Source: Bifidobacterium breve (lineage in GTDB: Bacteria > Actinomycetota > Actinomycetes > Nanopelagicales > Nanopelagicaceae). Taken from it: a stretch of 64,000 nt of DNA. How positions within the stretch are numbered: the stretch's first letter is position 1; each line of letters opens with the position of its first letter. The notes beneath the pieces are model-generated. The model was not told where the DNA came from, made no database searches, and saw only the letters and a list, made by a program, of their open reading frames with translations. Location of the stretch: NCBI GenBank assembly GCA_945881945.1, contig CAMCVO010000006.1, positions 16,815 through 80,814 on the forward strand. Reading direction: 5' to 3'. Positions 26,738 through 35,027 of the stretch are shown here, in pieces. Both the position numbers and the translations under genes were made by a program.

Positions 26738-27577
26738 GTGGCCTCCTTATTAGCTCTTCTATCCTCAATTCTTTGGGGTGGAGCTGATTTCCTGGGTGGA
26801 AAATTGTCTAAGCGATATCAAGCAATTGCAGTGACGGCGGTTTCACAAGTATTTGGATTGTTAATCGGAGTCTTAATTGTTTTAGTCAGCTCTTCTTGGT
26901 TAAGTCCCTCGCTTTCTTGGGACAGTTATTTCATATCGGGAGTTTTTGCTGGCTTGCTTGGCTTTATTGGCTTGGTGGCTTTCTATTCAGGGCTTGCAAC
27001 GGGACGAATGGGAGTTGTTGCACCTATCGGCGCATTAAGTGTGTTTATTCCACTTACTATTGCTTTGATTAATGGTGAAAAACCAAACACTGGACAGTTG
27101 ATAGGAATGGGTATTGCTTTAGCGGGTGCTTTCTTTGCAAGCGGACCAGAGATTAAAGGTGGCGTAACTATCAAACCAATTATCTTTGCCGTGATTGCAG
27201 CATTTGGATTTGGTGGTGCGGTGACATTTATAGCACGAGGTTCGGAAACAAGTGCAATTATGACAATGACCACAATGCGTCTTGCTACCTTAATGGTTGC
27301 ACTTTTATTGTTGGCTCGTTATCGAACAATAGGAGGCTTCACTAGAAAAGACCTGCCAATTTTAATCGCAATTGGTGGGGCTGACTTTATTGCAAATTTA
27401 TTGTTAGGAGTCGCAACCACCAAAGGCTTGGTCTCACTGGCGGTTGTTTTAGGTTCGCTATACCCGATTGTTACCGCTTTACTTGCCTTTAAACTGCTGC
27501 ATGAGCGATTACATAAGGTTCAATATCTTGGGATTGCTTTTGCAATTACTGGCGTTGCGGTAATATCACTTAGTTAA
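26738..27577 (+). CDS. DMT-superfamily (EamA) transporter
   Basis: A 279-residue inner-membrane protein with about ten hydrophobic helices arranged as two EamA repeats (about residues 1-130 and 140-279). The substrate is unknown; family members export amino acids or metabolites. GTG start at 26738. Its 3' end overlaps the convergent RibD-C gene by 12 bases. Confidence 0.8.
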   Translation: MASLLALLSSILWGGADFLGGKLSKRYQAIAVTAVSQVFGLLIGVLIVLVSSSWLSPSLSWDSYFISGVFAGLLGFIGLVAFYSGLATGRMGVVAPIGALSVFIPLTIALINGEKPNTGQLIGMGIALAGAFFASGPEIKGGVTIKPIIFAVIAAFGFGGAVTFIARGSETSAIMTMTTMRLATLMVALLLLARYRTIGGFTRKDLPILIAIGGADFIANLLLGVATTKGLVSLAVVLGSLYPIVTALLAFKLLHERLHKVQYLGIAFAITGVAVISLS

Positions 27578-28093
27578 TTTTTTGTAGTAATTGAATTGGC
27601 AGGGTGGGATATCCTCGCTACTAATCAACTCAAAACCTTTAGTTAATTCAGAGATAGATATGGGGTTTTCACCAACTTCCTGCAAATTAACAGTTAGGTA
27701 TAAGTGATCAACCAATCCTTGGCTAATCATTAGCTGTAAAAGAGTTGGTCCTGCCTCAATTAGCAGGTGAATTGGGGATGCTTGTGTGTTTTTAAAATTT
27801 GTGGAAATTTCTTCAATCATCTGCAGAGGTGTTAATGCAAATTGTTTTGCTAATTGATTTTTAGGTTGCAACCTAACCTTGGTATGGGTGAGAATATAGA
27901 GCGGAATTGGGGTGCGCTTATAGGGCTCTCGCCGTGCGGTATTTCCACCAATTAATATCAGGTCACTCTTATCCCGCAGCGCCTTAAAGCGGTTGCGATC
28001 CTCATCGGTTGATAGGCCAATCGAGGAGCCTGATTTGGTGGTGGAGCCATCTTTGCCCACAACCAGGTTTGCGGTGGTGATCACTTTTGGCAT
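27566..28093 (-). CDS. RibD C-terminal/dihydrofolate-reductase-like domain protein
   Basis: A 175-residue protein resembling the reductase domain of RibD (pyrimidine reductase). Visible motifs are VVGKDGSTTKSGSSIGLSTDEDR at the N-terminus, DLILIGGNTARREPY and LIEAGPTLLQLMISQGLVDHLYL. It lacks a deaminase domain. It could be the reductase partner in riboflavin synthesis or a paralogue; no other rib gene is in the window. Confidence 0.78.
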   Translation of the reverse strand: MPKVITTANLVVGKDGSTTKSGSSIGLSTDEDRNRFKALRDKSDLILIGGNTARREPYKRTPIPLYILTHTKVRLQPKNQLAKQFALTPLQMIEEISTNFKNTQASPIHLLIEAGPTLLQLMISQGLVDHLYLTVNLQEVGENPISISELTKGFELISSEDIPPCQFNYYKKLTK

Positions 28094-28128
28094 AGTGCTT
28101 AAGGTTACCCAGTGTCAGTGGCCCCCTC

Positions 28129-28134
28129 TAACCT
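28129..28134 (+). promoter_or_regulatory. -10 element (TAACCT) for the Cys-rich small protein
   Basis: TAACCT lies 6 bases before ATG 28141, consistent with a leaderless transcript. Confidence 0.55.
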
Positions 28135-28140
28135 TTAGCA

Positions 28141-28359
28141 ATGATCATCGATTGTGATAGTTGTGTAATGCGCGATATCGCCTGTGGCGATTGTGTTGTA
28201 TCAGTGCTGCTTCAAATTACCCCTGCAACTGATAAAAAAGCTGAGTTAAGTAACTCTCATGCGGCTGCCATAAATAATCTTGCCTTGGTTGGGTTAGTTC
28301 CACCCTTGAGATTTACTCCCACTGTCACTAGCCCTGGGGGTAGTAAGAAAACAGGCTAA
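28141..28359 (+). CDS. Conserved small Cys-motif protein, 72 aa
   Basis: The N-terminus carries two CxxC pairs (DCDSCVMRDIACGDC, Cys 5, 8, 15 and 18), which probably bind a metal or form disulfides, and a C-terminal segment LALVGLVPPLRFTP. I recall this arrangement as a small actinobacterial protein found beside NlpC/P60 genes, as here. Function is unknown. The -10 element six bases upstream supports ATG 28141. Confidence 0.72.
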   Translation: MIIDCDSCVMRDIACGDCVVSVLLQITPATDKKAELSNSHAAAINNLALVGLVPPLRFTPTVTSPGGSKKTG

Positions 28360-28441
28360 ATGGGTGCAAAATCTCATAAATTTTAGAGAATTCTCAGCAG
28401 AGCACGCTTGCAATGGGTTGAGTTTGCCTGCTTTAGCCAGT

Positions 28442-28447
28442 TAGCCT
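28442..28447 (+). promoter_or_regulatory. -10 element (TAGCCT) for the NlpC/P60 hydrolase
   Basis: TAGCCT lies 6 bases before ATG 28454, consistent with a leaderless transcript. Confidence 0.5.
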
Positions 28448-28453
28448 TTCTCG

Positions 28454-29455
28454 ATGCGTTACCTCCTGCGATCAGTTTTTGCTTTAGTAATCGCCTCTGG
28501 CCTACTTTTTCCAATCCCAGCAAATGCTGCTCCCAATTTAATTGAGGTGCAAGGGCGGATTAGGGATCTGCAAGAGCAGGCGACAACTGCAGCAGAGGGC
28601 GCCCAAGAGGCAAAGGTGCAGCTGGCAAAGTTAAAAAAGACCTTAGATTCAGTCCAGCAAGAGGCAAGCCAACAAGGCGCCTTAGTTACCGCACTTAATA
28701 AATCTATTGGTGCGATTGCAAATGAACGTTATAAATCTGGCCCACTTAGCCAATCACTTGAGCTGTTGTTTTCTACCGACCCAAGCCTTTACCTATCCGC
28801 AGCTGGCTCCTTAGAGGCGGTTACTAGACAAAAGACTGCCGATCTAATGAAATTCTCAGTGGCAACTCAACGATTAACTGCCACCTCACTAACTGTTGCA
28901 GATAAGTTAGCAATGGTTAAAGCTGCTGAAGCAAGATTTACTAGGCAATTAGCACTGGCTAATTCAAAGTTAAAAGAGGCAGAGGCACTACTTGCAAAAT
29001 TAACCGCTGCAGAACGAGAGCGGCTTGCCAAATTAACTGAGGATGAAGAGGATGCCGATCAACAGAAGTCCCTAAGTGATGCTGGTAAGTACTCTGGCGT
29101 TTCTGGTCGCGGAGGAGTTGCAATCAAATATGCACTCGCTCAAATTGGCGATAGGTATGTATTTGGTGCTGCTGGGTTAGTCAATTGGGATTGCTCTGGT
29201 TTAACCATGCGGGCCTTTGGTGCAGCTGGTGTATCACTGCCCCACCACTCCGGTTCCCAATATCGATATGGCAAAGCAGTTGCAAAAAAGGATTTACAGC
29301 CAGGTGATTTAGTATTTTTTGGTAAACCAATTTCACACGTTGCAATATATCTAGGACCAGATCGAATGTTGCATGCGCCTAGGTCCGGAAGTCGAGTAAA
29401 AATTGCCAATATGAATATGGGCAAGAAACCTTATATTGGAGCACGCCGTCTCTAA
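28454..29455 (+). CDS. Secreted NlpC/P60 peptidoglycan endopeptidase (RipA-like)
   Basis: A 333-residue exported cell-wall hydrolase. A signal peptide (about residues 1-25, ending ANAA) is followed by a long coiled coil (about 30-200) and a C-terminal NlpC/P60 domain. The catalytic Cys is in NWDCSGLTMRAF and the His in PISHVAIYLG. Coiled-coil endopeptidases of this kind cleave peptide stems during cell separation. The last 20 bases overlap the start of the glycosyltransferase gene, and the NlpC/P60-PimB' pairing is conserved in Actinobacteria. Confidence 0.92.
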   Translation: MRYLLRSVFALVIASGLLFPIPANAAPNLIEVQGRIRDLQEQATTAAEGAQEAKVQLAKLKKTLDSVQQEASQQGALVTALNKSIGAIANERYKSGPLSQSLELLFSTDPSLYLSAAGSLEAVTRQKTADLMKFSVATQRLTATSLTVADKLAMVKAAEARFTRQLALANSKLKEAEALLAKLTAAERERLAKLTEDEEDADQQKSLSDAGKYSGVSGRGGVAIKYALAQIGDRYVFGAAGLVNWDCSGLTMRAFGAAGVSLPHHSGSQYRYGKAVAKKDLQPGDLVFFGKPISHVAIYLGPDRMLHAPRSGSRVKIANMNMGKKPYIGARRL

Positions 29456-30593
29456 TCAACAAAAGGTACTGCTGGTCACCAATGACTTAGGGCCTAGGGC
29501 TGGTGGCATAGAGACATTTGTACTTGGTTTAATTGAAGGATTGCCTAAAAACTCTTTGATTATTTACACATCCAGTCAAAAGGGGGATAAAGAGTTTGAT
29601 AAGCAGCTGCTTGATAAATTTGGCGCGGTGGTAATTAGAGATCGAGCAAAGATTTTGTTACCAACTCCAAGAGTTACTCGCCGGGCGGTAAAAATCCTTA
29701 AGCAAAGTGGAGCTAAAAATCTCTGGTTTGGCGCCGCTGCGCCATTGGGATTAATGGCTGGCACACTTCGAGCAGCTGGTGCTACAAATATTTTGGCGCT
29801 GTCGCATGGCCATGAGGTGTGGTGGGCCAAGATTCCATTTCTCAAAGGCTTGCTTAAGAAGATAGTTAAAGATGTTGATTATCTTGGTTATTTAGGTGAG
29901 TTTACCAGGAGTCAAATTATCAAGGTTAGTGAAAAACCTGAAAAGTTTGTGCAGATTGCTCCAGGAATTGATACAAATCATTTCACCCCCAAACAACCAA
30001 GAGCTGATCTAATTGAAAAGTATCAATTAGATGGCAGGCGAGTTATTGTTTCTGTGGGCAGATTGGTTCATCGAAAAGGGCAAGATGAATTAGTTAAGGC
30101 TATGCCAAAAATACTAGAGAAATTTCCAGATGCAATTTTGTTATTAGTTGGTGAAGGACCAATTAAACAGATGCTGTTTAATTCAGCAAAGCAGTTGGGT
30201 GTTTTAACCAAAGTAACTTTTGCTGGAAGAGTTTCCCATCAGGAGCTGCCAGATTACATTTGTCTTGGGGAAATCTTTGCCATGCCGGTGAGATCTAGAT
30301 TTTCTGGATTAGAGGTGGAAGGTCTTGGAATTGTTTACCTAGAGGCTAGTGCTTGCGGGTTGCCAGTTGTGGTTGGAAACTCAGGGGGAGCAGTGGACGC
30401 AGTACTAGATAAAGTCACCGGAGTTTTAGTTAATGGCAGCAATGCTGATGAGATCGCTGAGAAAATATGTGAACTACTTGCAAATCCGCAGGCAGCAAAG
30501 CAGATGGGCCAAGCTGGCAGAGGTTGGGTAATTGAGAATTGGCAGTTGAGTAGATGGTCAAAGAAGTTTAATCAGCTACTGATTGGTGATTAA
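29436..30593 (+). CDS. GT4 glycosyltransferase, PimB'-like mannosyltransferase
   Basis: A 385-residue GT-B fold enzyme. The N-terminal acceptor domain has the glycine loop AGGIETFVLGL and SHGHEVWWAKIP. The donor domain has VSVGRLVHRKGQDELVKAM and the nucleotide-binding segment EGLGIVYLEASACGLPVV. The segment FAMPVRSRFSGLEVEGLG is characteristic of PimB', which adds the second mannose to phosphatidylinositol mannosides. An inositol-phosphate synthase at 38974 fits with PI-based lipids. TTG start at 29436. Its 3' end overlaps a convergent response-regulator gene by 18 bases. Confidence 0.85.
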   Translation: MEHAVSNQQKVLLVTNDLGPRAGGIETFVLGLIEGLPKNSLIIYTSSQKGDKEFDKQLLDKFGAVVIRDRAKILLPTPRVTRRAVKILKQSGAKNLWFGAAAPLGLMAGTLRAAGATNILALSHGHEVWWAKIPFLKGLLKKIVKDVDYLGYLGEFTRSQIIKVSEKPEKFVQIAPGIDTNHFTPKQPRADLIEKYQLDGRRVIVSVGRLVHRKGQDELVKAMPKILEKFPDAILLLVGEGPIKQMLFNSAKQLGVLTKVTFAGRVSHQELPDYICLGEIFAMPVRSRFSGLEVEGLGIVYLEASACGLPVVVGNSGGAVDAVLDKVTGVLVNGSNADEIAEKICELLANPQAAKQMGQAGRGWVIENWQLSRWSKKFNQLLIGD

Positions 30594-31187
30594 TTTATTC
30601 TCGATACCAATTGAAACAGCTTGAGCGCGATTTGCCGCCCCTAATTTTCGATAAAGATTAGCTAAATGAGTTTTGATTGTCGCCTCAGTTAGAAAAAGTA
30701 CCGCTCCAATTGCATTTGCGGTCGCACCAGATGGTAAAAGTGAGAGTACCTCTAACTCTCTTGGGGTTAAATCAAAATCCTTCCTGCCTGGGAGAGTACT
30801 TATCTCACCTGCCTTTAGAAAACGATCCACACCAGCTGCCACACTTTGAATTACTTCAAGTAGAGAATCGGTGGGTGCAGATTTTGTTATGAAAGCAACA
30901 GCTCCAGCCGCCTTTGCCAATTCAAGTGTTTGATTATCATCATGCATTGTCAGCACAACAAATTTGCTACTTATTCCATCACCCTTTGCTTGCTTAATTA
31001 AATCAATTCCATTGCTACCTCCCAGATTTATATCAATTAAGGTGATTTCAGGTTTATGGGTATTTAGCATCGCAAGCCCCTGACCAACACTTGAAGCCTC
31101 AGCAACTACTTCAAAGTTTTTTTGAGCAAGAGCAGCTGCCACGCCAGATCTGATCAAGGCATGGTCATCAATAAGAAGGACCTTCAT
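30576..31187 (-). CDS. NarL/LuxR-family response regulator
   Basis: A 203-residue two-component regulator. The receiver domain (about 1-120) has DDHALIRSG, the phosphoacceptor Asp in ITLIDINLG and Lys in FITKSAP. The C-terminal LuxR helix-turn-helix is LTPRELEVLSLLPSG...EATIKTHLANLYRKLG. The cognate histidine kinase is directly upstream (start at 31187, kinase stop at 31189). The target genes are unknown; the position after fadD suggests a link to lipid or envelope metabolism (inference). Confidence 0.9.
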   Translation of the reverse strand: MKVLLIDDHALIRSGVAAALAQKNFEVVAEASSVGQGLAMLNTHKPEITLIDINLGGSNGIDLIKQAKGDGISSKFVVLTMHDDNQTLELAKAAGAVAFITKSAPTDSLLEVIQSVAAGVDRFLKAGEISTLPGRKDFDLTPRELEVLSLLPSGATANAIGAVLFLTEATIKTHLANLYRKLGAANRAQAVSIGIENKLITNQ

Positions 31188-31188
31188 T

Positions 31189-31773
31189 TTAAAGAGTAAT
31201 ACTTACCGATGTGCCAGCAGGGGTGGAAGTAATTTTCATCTTGGCACCAATTAACAAAAGCCGCTCAGAAACACCGGTTAGACCAAAGGAGTTCTCTTTA
31301 TCTATCACACCGCCTTCACCATCATCTACGATCAAAATTTCTGATGGCGTTAATAAAATTTTGATCTGATTGCAGTTGGCATGACGTTTTGCATTTATAA
31401 CTAACTCACGAATAGCTCGAAGCAACTCAAACTTATGAGCAGGATCGATAAAGATCTCACCTGTTACTTCATAGGTTATGGCGGTGCTTGAGAGCAGAGT
31501 TTGGATTTGATCAATCAATTGTTGATTAAAGTTTTTAACTTTTTCATTTCTCAGCTCATAGATTTCATCTCGCACCTGATTAATGATTGTAGAAAGTGAT
31601 AGGCGAAGTTCACGAAGAGTGGATCGATTGTTACTGCCTAAGTTGTCATCACCAATTACTGCATCCAAGCGATAGCCAAATGCGGCTAATTCTTGAGCCA
31701 AACCATCATGAAGCTCTCGAGCAAGTCGAGTACGTTCTGAATTAGGCGAAGAGTTCATCAATCTCGCGAGCAA
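31189..31773 (-). CDS. Short soluble histidine kinase (HisKA_3 type)
   Basis: A 194-residue sensor kinase core without any sensor or membrane domain. The dimerisation H-box is RTRLARELHDGLAQELAAFG, the N-box is RAIRELVINAKRHANCNQI, and the ATP lid region is IVDDGEGG. NarL-type kinases normally carry an N-terminal sensor of 150-400 residues; here the protein starts about 14 residues before the H-box. TTG 31773 or ATG 31758 may be the start; both overlap the end of fadD, so translation is probably coupled. The signal it reads is not evident. Confidence 0.87.
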   Translation of the reverse strand: MLARLMNSSPNSERTRLARELHDGLAQELAAFGYRLDAVIGDDNLGSNNRSTLRELRLSLSTIINQVRDEIYELRNEKVKNFNQQLIDQIQTLLSSTAITYEVTGEIFIDPAHKFELLRAIRELVINAKRHANCNQIKILLTPSEILIVDDGEGGVIDKENSFGLTGVSERLLLIGAKMKITSTPAGTSVSITL

Positions 31774-33526
31774 ATTGCTGCGAAACTACATGTCGCTTCA
31801 CTGATAACTTGGCGGTTAATTGCCCACCAGGAATTGTGAAATCAACTGGCAAGATGGTGAACTTTCTAATTGATTCAGCCCTACTTACTGCTTTGTTGGT
31901 TTCATCCACTGCAGTTTGAATAACAGATTGCAAGGTAGGGTCCTTTGCTAAATCAGCAATTGAAGCACCCTCTTTTTTATTTGCAACCGCCCATGGCTTA
32001 ATTGCATCTGGATCAATAGTGATCAAAGCTGCAATAAATGGTTTGTTGTCGCCAACTACCATGCATTGGCTAATGAGTGGATGTGCTCGCAATCTATCTT
32101 CCAAAACTGCTGGCGCAACATTCTTACCACCTGCGGTAACAATCAACTCTTTCTTACGGCCGACAATTGATAAATATCCCTCATCATCAATCTTGCCAAG
32201 ATCTCCTGATTTAAAGTAACCATCTGAGGTAAATACCTCTTTGTTAGCGGCATCATTTTGCCAATAACCTTGCATAACAATTGCACCCTTGATCAAAACC
32301 TCGCCATCTTCGGCGATCTTGATAGTAGTTCCTGGAATTGGCTTACCAACTGATCCGACTTTGTGTGATTTTGTTAAGTTCAAAGTTGCACCAGCTGTAG
32401 TTTCAGTTAAACCGTAACCTTCTAATACTCTGATGCCAGCACCACGATAGAAGTGACCAAGCCGTTCACCAAGTGGAGCACCACCTGAGATTGCTGCCTC
32501 AACTCTGCCACCTAGACCGGTGCGAATCTTTACATAAACCAACTTATCAAATAACCCATGTTGCAATTTAAGAAGTGGTGAGATCTTCTTGGTATCTAAA
32601 GCTTTGCTGTATGCAATTGCTACCTCAGCTGCTTTATGGAAAATCTTGCCCTTGCCTGCTGCTTGCGCCTTTGCTTCAGCACCGTTGTAAACCTTTTCAA
32701 ATATACGTGGCACTGCCAAGACGAAGGTTGGCTTAAATGAGGCTAAGTCTGTTGGTAATTTAGTTAGATCACTGCAATGAGCAAGATGTAAGCCTGCCGT
32801 AATTGAGCCAATTTGAACCATTCGACCAAATACGTGAGCAACTGGCAAGAATAAAAGTGTTGAGCCGCCAGGCTTTAGGAATAGATCACTTGCACCATTT
32901 ACGACATTTCCACACTCAGACAAGAAGTTTCCATGTGTTAATTGCACACCTTTTGGCTTACCAGTTGTACCTGATGTGAAAATTAAAGTTGCCAAAGTCT
33001 CTGGCTTTAATTGTTCCCGGCGCTTTGTAATTTCACTATCACTTACATCTTTTCCTTCATGAGTTAAAGTAGCAAGTGCGTTGTAGGTGATATTCCATAC
33101 GTGCTTGCAGGTTGCAGGTAGTACTGGTTGAACTAACTCTGCCAATGCAGGTGTTTCAACAATAATCGCAACTGCAGATGAGTCAGTTAATATCCACTCT
33201 ACTTGCTCAGCACTTGAAGTTTCATAAATTGGAACTGGAACTGCGCCGGCATACCAAATTGCAAAATCTAAAACAGTCCACTCATAACGAGTCTTTGCCA
33301 TGATCGCAACTCGATCACCAACTGAGATACCAGCTGCAATTAATCCCTTTGCAACCGCTTTGATCTCCTCTTCATACTCTTTAGCGGTAACTGCTTGCCA
33401 ACCATCACCAAGTGGGCGAGAGACGATTACCCGTTCAGGCTCAAAGTGAGCTCTTTCTGAAATTAGATTTGTTAAGTTACCAGCAACTGGGGCTGGAATT
33501 AATGCGGGAATAGTTATCTCGTTCAT
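31742..33526 (-). CDS. Long-chain fatty-acid-CoA ligase (FadD15-like)
   Basis: A 594-residue AMP-forming acyl-CoA synthetase. The P-loop motif LIFTSGTTGKPKGVQLTHGN, VLEGYGLTETTAGATLN and YFKSGDLGKIDDEGYLSIVGRKKELIVTAGGKNVAP are all present. Its place next to PimB', an SRPBCC protein and a PlsC acyltransferase is like that of fadD15 in mycobacteria. It heads an operon with the histidine kinase and response regulator. ATG 33526, with a -10 element six bases upstream. Confidence 0.92.
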   Translation of the reverse strand: MNEITIPALIPAPVAGNLTNLISERAHFEPERVIVSRPLGDGWQAVTAKEYEEEIKAVAKGLIAAGISVGDRVAIMAKTRYEWTVLDFAIWYAGAVPVPIYETSSAEQVEWILTDSSAVAIIVETPALAELVQPVLPATCKHVWNITYNALATLTHEGKDVSDSEITKRREQLKPETLATLIFTSGTTGKPKGVQLTHGNFLSECGNVVNGASDLFLKPGGSTLLFLPVAHVFGRMVQIGSITAGLHLAHCSDLTKLPTDLASFKPTFVLAVPRIFEKVYNGAEAKAQAAGKGKIFHKAAEVAIAYSKALDTKKISPLLKLQHGLFDKLVYVKIRTGLGGRVEAAISGGAPLGERLGHFYRGAGIRVLEGYGLTETTAGATLNLTKSHKVGSVGKPIPGTTIKIAEDGEVLIKGAIVMQGYWQNDAANKEVFTSDGYFKSGDLGKIDDEGYLSIVGRKKELIVTAGGKNVAPAVLEDRLRAHPLISQCMVVGDNKPFIAALITIDPDAIKPWAVANKKEGASIADLAKDPTLQSVIQTAVDETNKAVSRAESIRKFTILPVDFTIPGGQLTAKLSVKRHVVSQQFAREIDELFA

Positions 33527-33532
33527 AGCCCC

Positions 33533-33538
33533 ACGCTA
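33533..33538 (-). promoter_or_regulatory. -10 element (TAGCGT) for the acyl-CoA ligase operon
   Basis: On the minus strand TAGCGT lies 6 bases before ATG 33526, consistent with a leaderless transcript that also covers the two-component genes. Confidence 0.5.
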
Positions 33539-33614
33539 CTGGCTTGCACTTATTTGCGCTAGAACCTAGCCATAACTCTCAGGAAGGGGGCTAAAAAGGG
33601 CTGCTACTTCAGGG

Positions 33615-33620
33615 TAACCT
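33615..33620 (+). promoter_or_regulatory. -10 element (TAACCT) for the SRPBCC-glucokinase genes
   Basis: TAACCT lies 6 bases before ATG 33627, consistent with a leaderless transcript. Confidence 0.55.
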
Positions 33621-33626
33621 AGCGCC

Positions 33627-34061
33627 ATGTCTAACCCAACCACCTCAACAGTAACAATCGCAGCTGCCGCAGATGATGTCCGGGCGGTGCTGTTTGATAT
33701 CGCAAATTTTCCAACCTGGTCCACCTCATTTAAAGCAGTCACTGTTCTTGCCTCAAACGGTGATGGCCGGCCAACTCAGGCAAAACTTACAGTTGATGCC
33801 GGTGCTTTGAAAGATAAGCCAACATTAAATTTTGATTGGTCTGCATACCCAGATCGAGTGGATTACTCACTTGAGGATGCTGACTTATTAACTGATATGA
33901 GTGGTGCCTATATTGTTAAGGACAATGGTGATGAAACTGAGGTTACTTTTGAATTAACAGTTGCACTTTCTATGCCAGTTCCTGAGGTGATGCGCACAAA
34001 AGCTGAGAAAGCAACCATCGATTTAACCTTAAAGCAGTTAAAGGAAAAACTGGAAAACTAA
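33627..34061 (+). CDS. SRPBCC (START-like/polyketide cyclase) family protein
   Basis: A 144-residue lipid-binding-fold protein. The START-like pattern is visible in ADDVRAVLFDIANFPTWSTSFKAVTVL, the central beta strands and a long C-terminal helix (PEVMRTKAEKATIDLTLKQLKEKLE). The ligand is unknown. The same kind of gene lies beside fadD15 in mycobacteria. The glucokinase begins directly at the next base after its stop. Confidence 0.82.
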   Translation: MSNPTTSTVTIAAAADDVRAVLFDIANFPTWSTSFKAVTVLASNGDGRPTQAKLTVDAGALKDKPTLNFDWSAYPDRVDYSLEDADLLTDMSGAYIVKDNGDETEVTFELTVALSMPVPEVMRTKAEKATIDLTLKQLKEKLEN

Positions 34062-35027
34062 TTGAGCATTAATATCCCAACCTCTGCTCTAACAATCGGC
34101 ATTGATATTGGTGGTAGCAAGGTTCTAGGTGGGGTAGTAGATAGCAACGGAAAGATAATCGACTTAGCCAGGCGGCCAACACCTGCAAGTGGTGGCCAAG
34201 AGTTAGTTGCGACAATCATTGATCTGATAAAAGAGTTTCAAGTAATTTATAAAATTGCCGGCATTGGAATTAGTGTGGCTGCTTTAATCTCTAAAGATCA
34301 GGGCATAATTGTTGGCGCGCCAAATATCGCTAATTTAAGTCAATTAAACTTTGTTGCTGAATTGGAGAGAGTTTTTAACCTGCCCGTAATTGTAGAAAAT
34401 GATGCAAATGCTGCGATGTGGGCTGAGTATAAATCTGGTAACGCCCAAGGTTTAAACCCAGTTATCTTTTTTATTATTGGCACTGGCATGGGTGGTGGCT
34501 TGGTAGTAGATGGCAAGTTATTCAAGGGTGCTAATGGAATTGGCGCCGAGTTTGGCCACATGATTGTGCAACCAAATGGCTTGAAATGTGGTTGTGGAGC
34601 TTTTGGCTGTATCGAGCAATATGCATCAGGCAGTGCATTGATGCGTTATGCAAAAGAGGGGATCGCTGCAGATCCAAGCCAGGGTAAGGAGCTGCTCTCA
34701 CTATGCGAAGGCGATCTCGCTCAGTTAACTGGCACGGTATTAACTCAGGCTGCTAAAAATGGAAATCAACTAGCAATATCAGCATTTAATAAACAAGCAG
34801 ATTGGCTAGGAAGTGCCTGTGCCTCATACACATTGTTACTTGATCCGCAGGCGATTGTGGTTGGTGGTGGGGTAGTGGAGGCTGGTGAGTTGTTTTTAGC
34901 CCCAGTAAGAAGTGCGATGGAAAGATATATGCCATTTGCTGGAACGCATTTGTTGCCAAGAATTATTGCCGCCAAACATGGCAATAACGCTGGGTTAATT
35001 GGAGTGGCAGATTTAGTTAGAGGCTAG
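34062..35027 (+). CDS. glk: ROK-family glucokinase
   Basis: A 321-residue sugar kinase. The phosphate-binding motif GIDIGGSKVLGGVVD is at the N-terminus, ENDANAAMWAE holds the catalytic Asp, GTGMGGGLVVDGKL is the second phosphate loop, and the ROK zinc motif is GLKCGCGAFGCIEQYASG. Glucose is the most likely substrate; another hexose cannot be excluded. TTG start at 34062, directly after the SRPBCC stop. It overlaps the convergent hydrolase gene by 11 bases. Confidence 0.87.
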   Translation: MSINIPTSALTIGIDIGGSKVLGGVVDSNGKIIDLARRPTPASGGQELVATIIDLIKEFQVIYKIAGIGISVAALISKDQGIIVGAPNIANLSQLNFVAELERVFNLPVIVENDANAAMWAEYKSGNAQGLNPVIFFIIGTGMGGGLVVDGKLFKGANGIGAEFGHMIVQPNGLKCGCGAFGCIEQYASGSALMRYAKEGIAADPSQGKELLSLCEGDLAQLTGTVLTQAAKNGNQLAISAFNKQADWLGSACASYTLLLDPQAIVVGGGVVEAGELFLAPVRSAMERYMPFAGTHLLPRIIAAKHGNNAGLIGVADLVRG

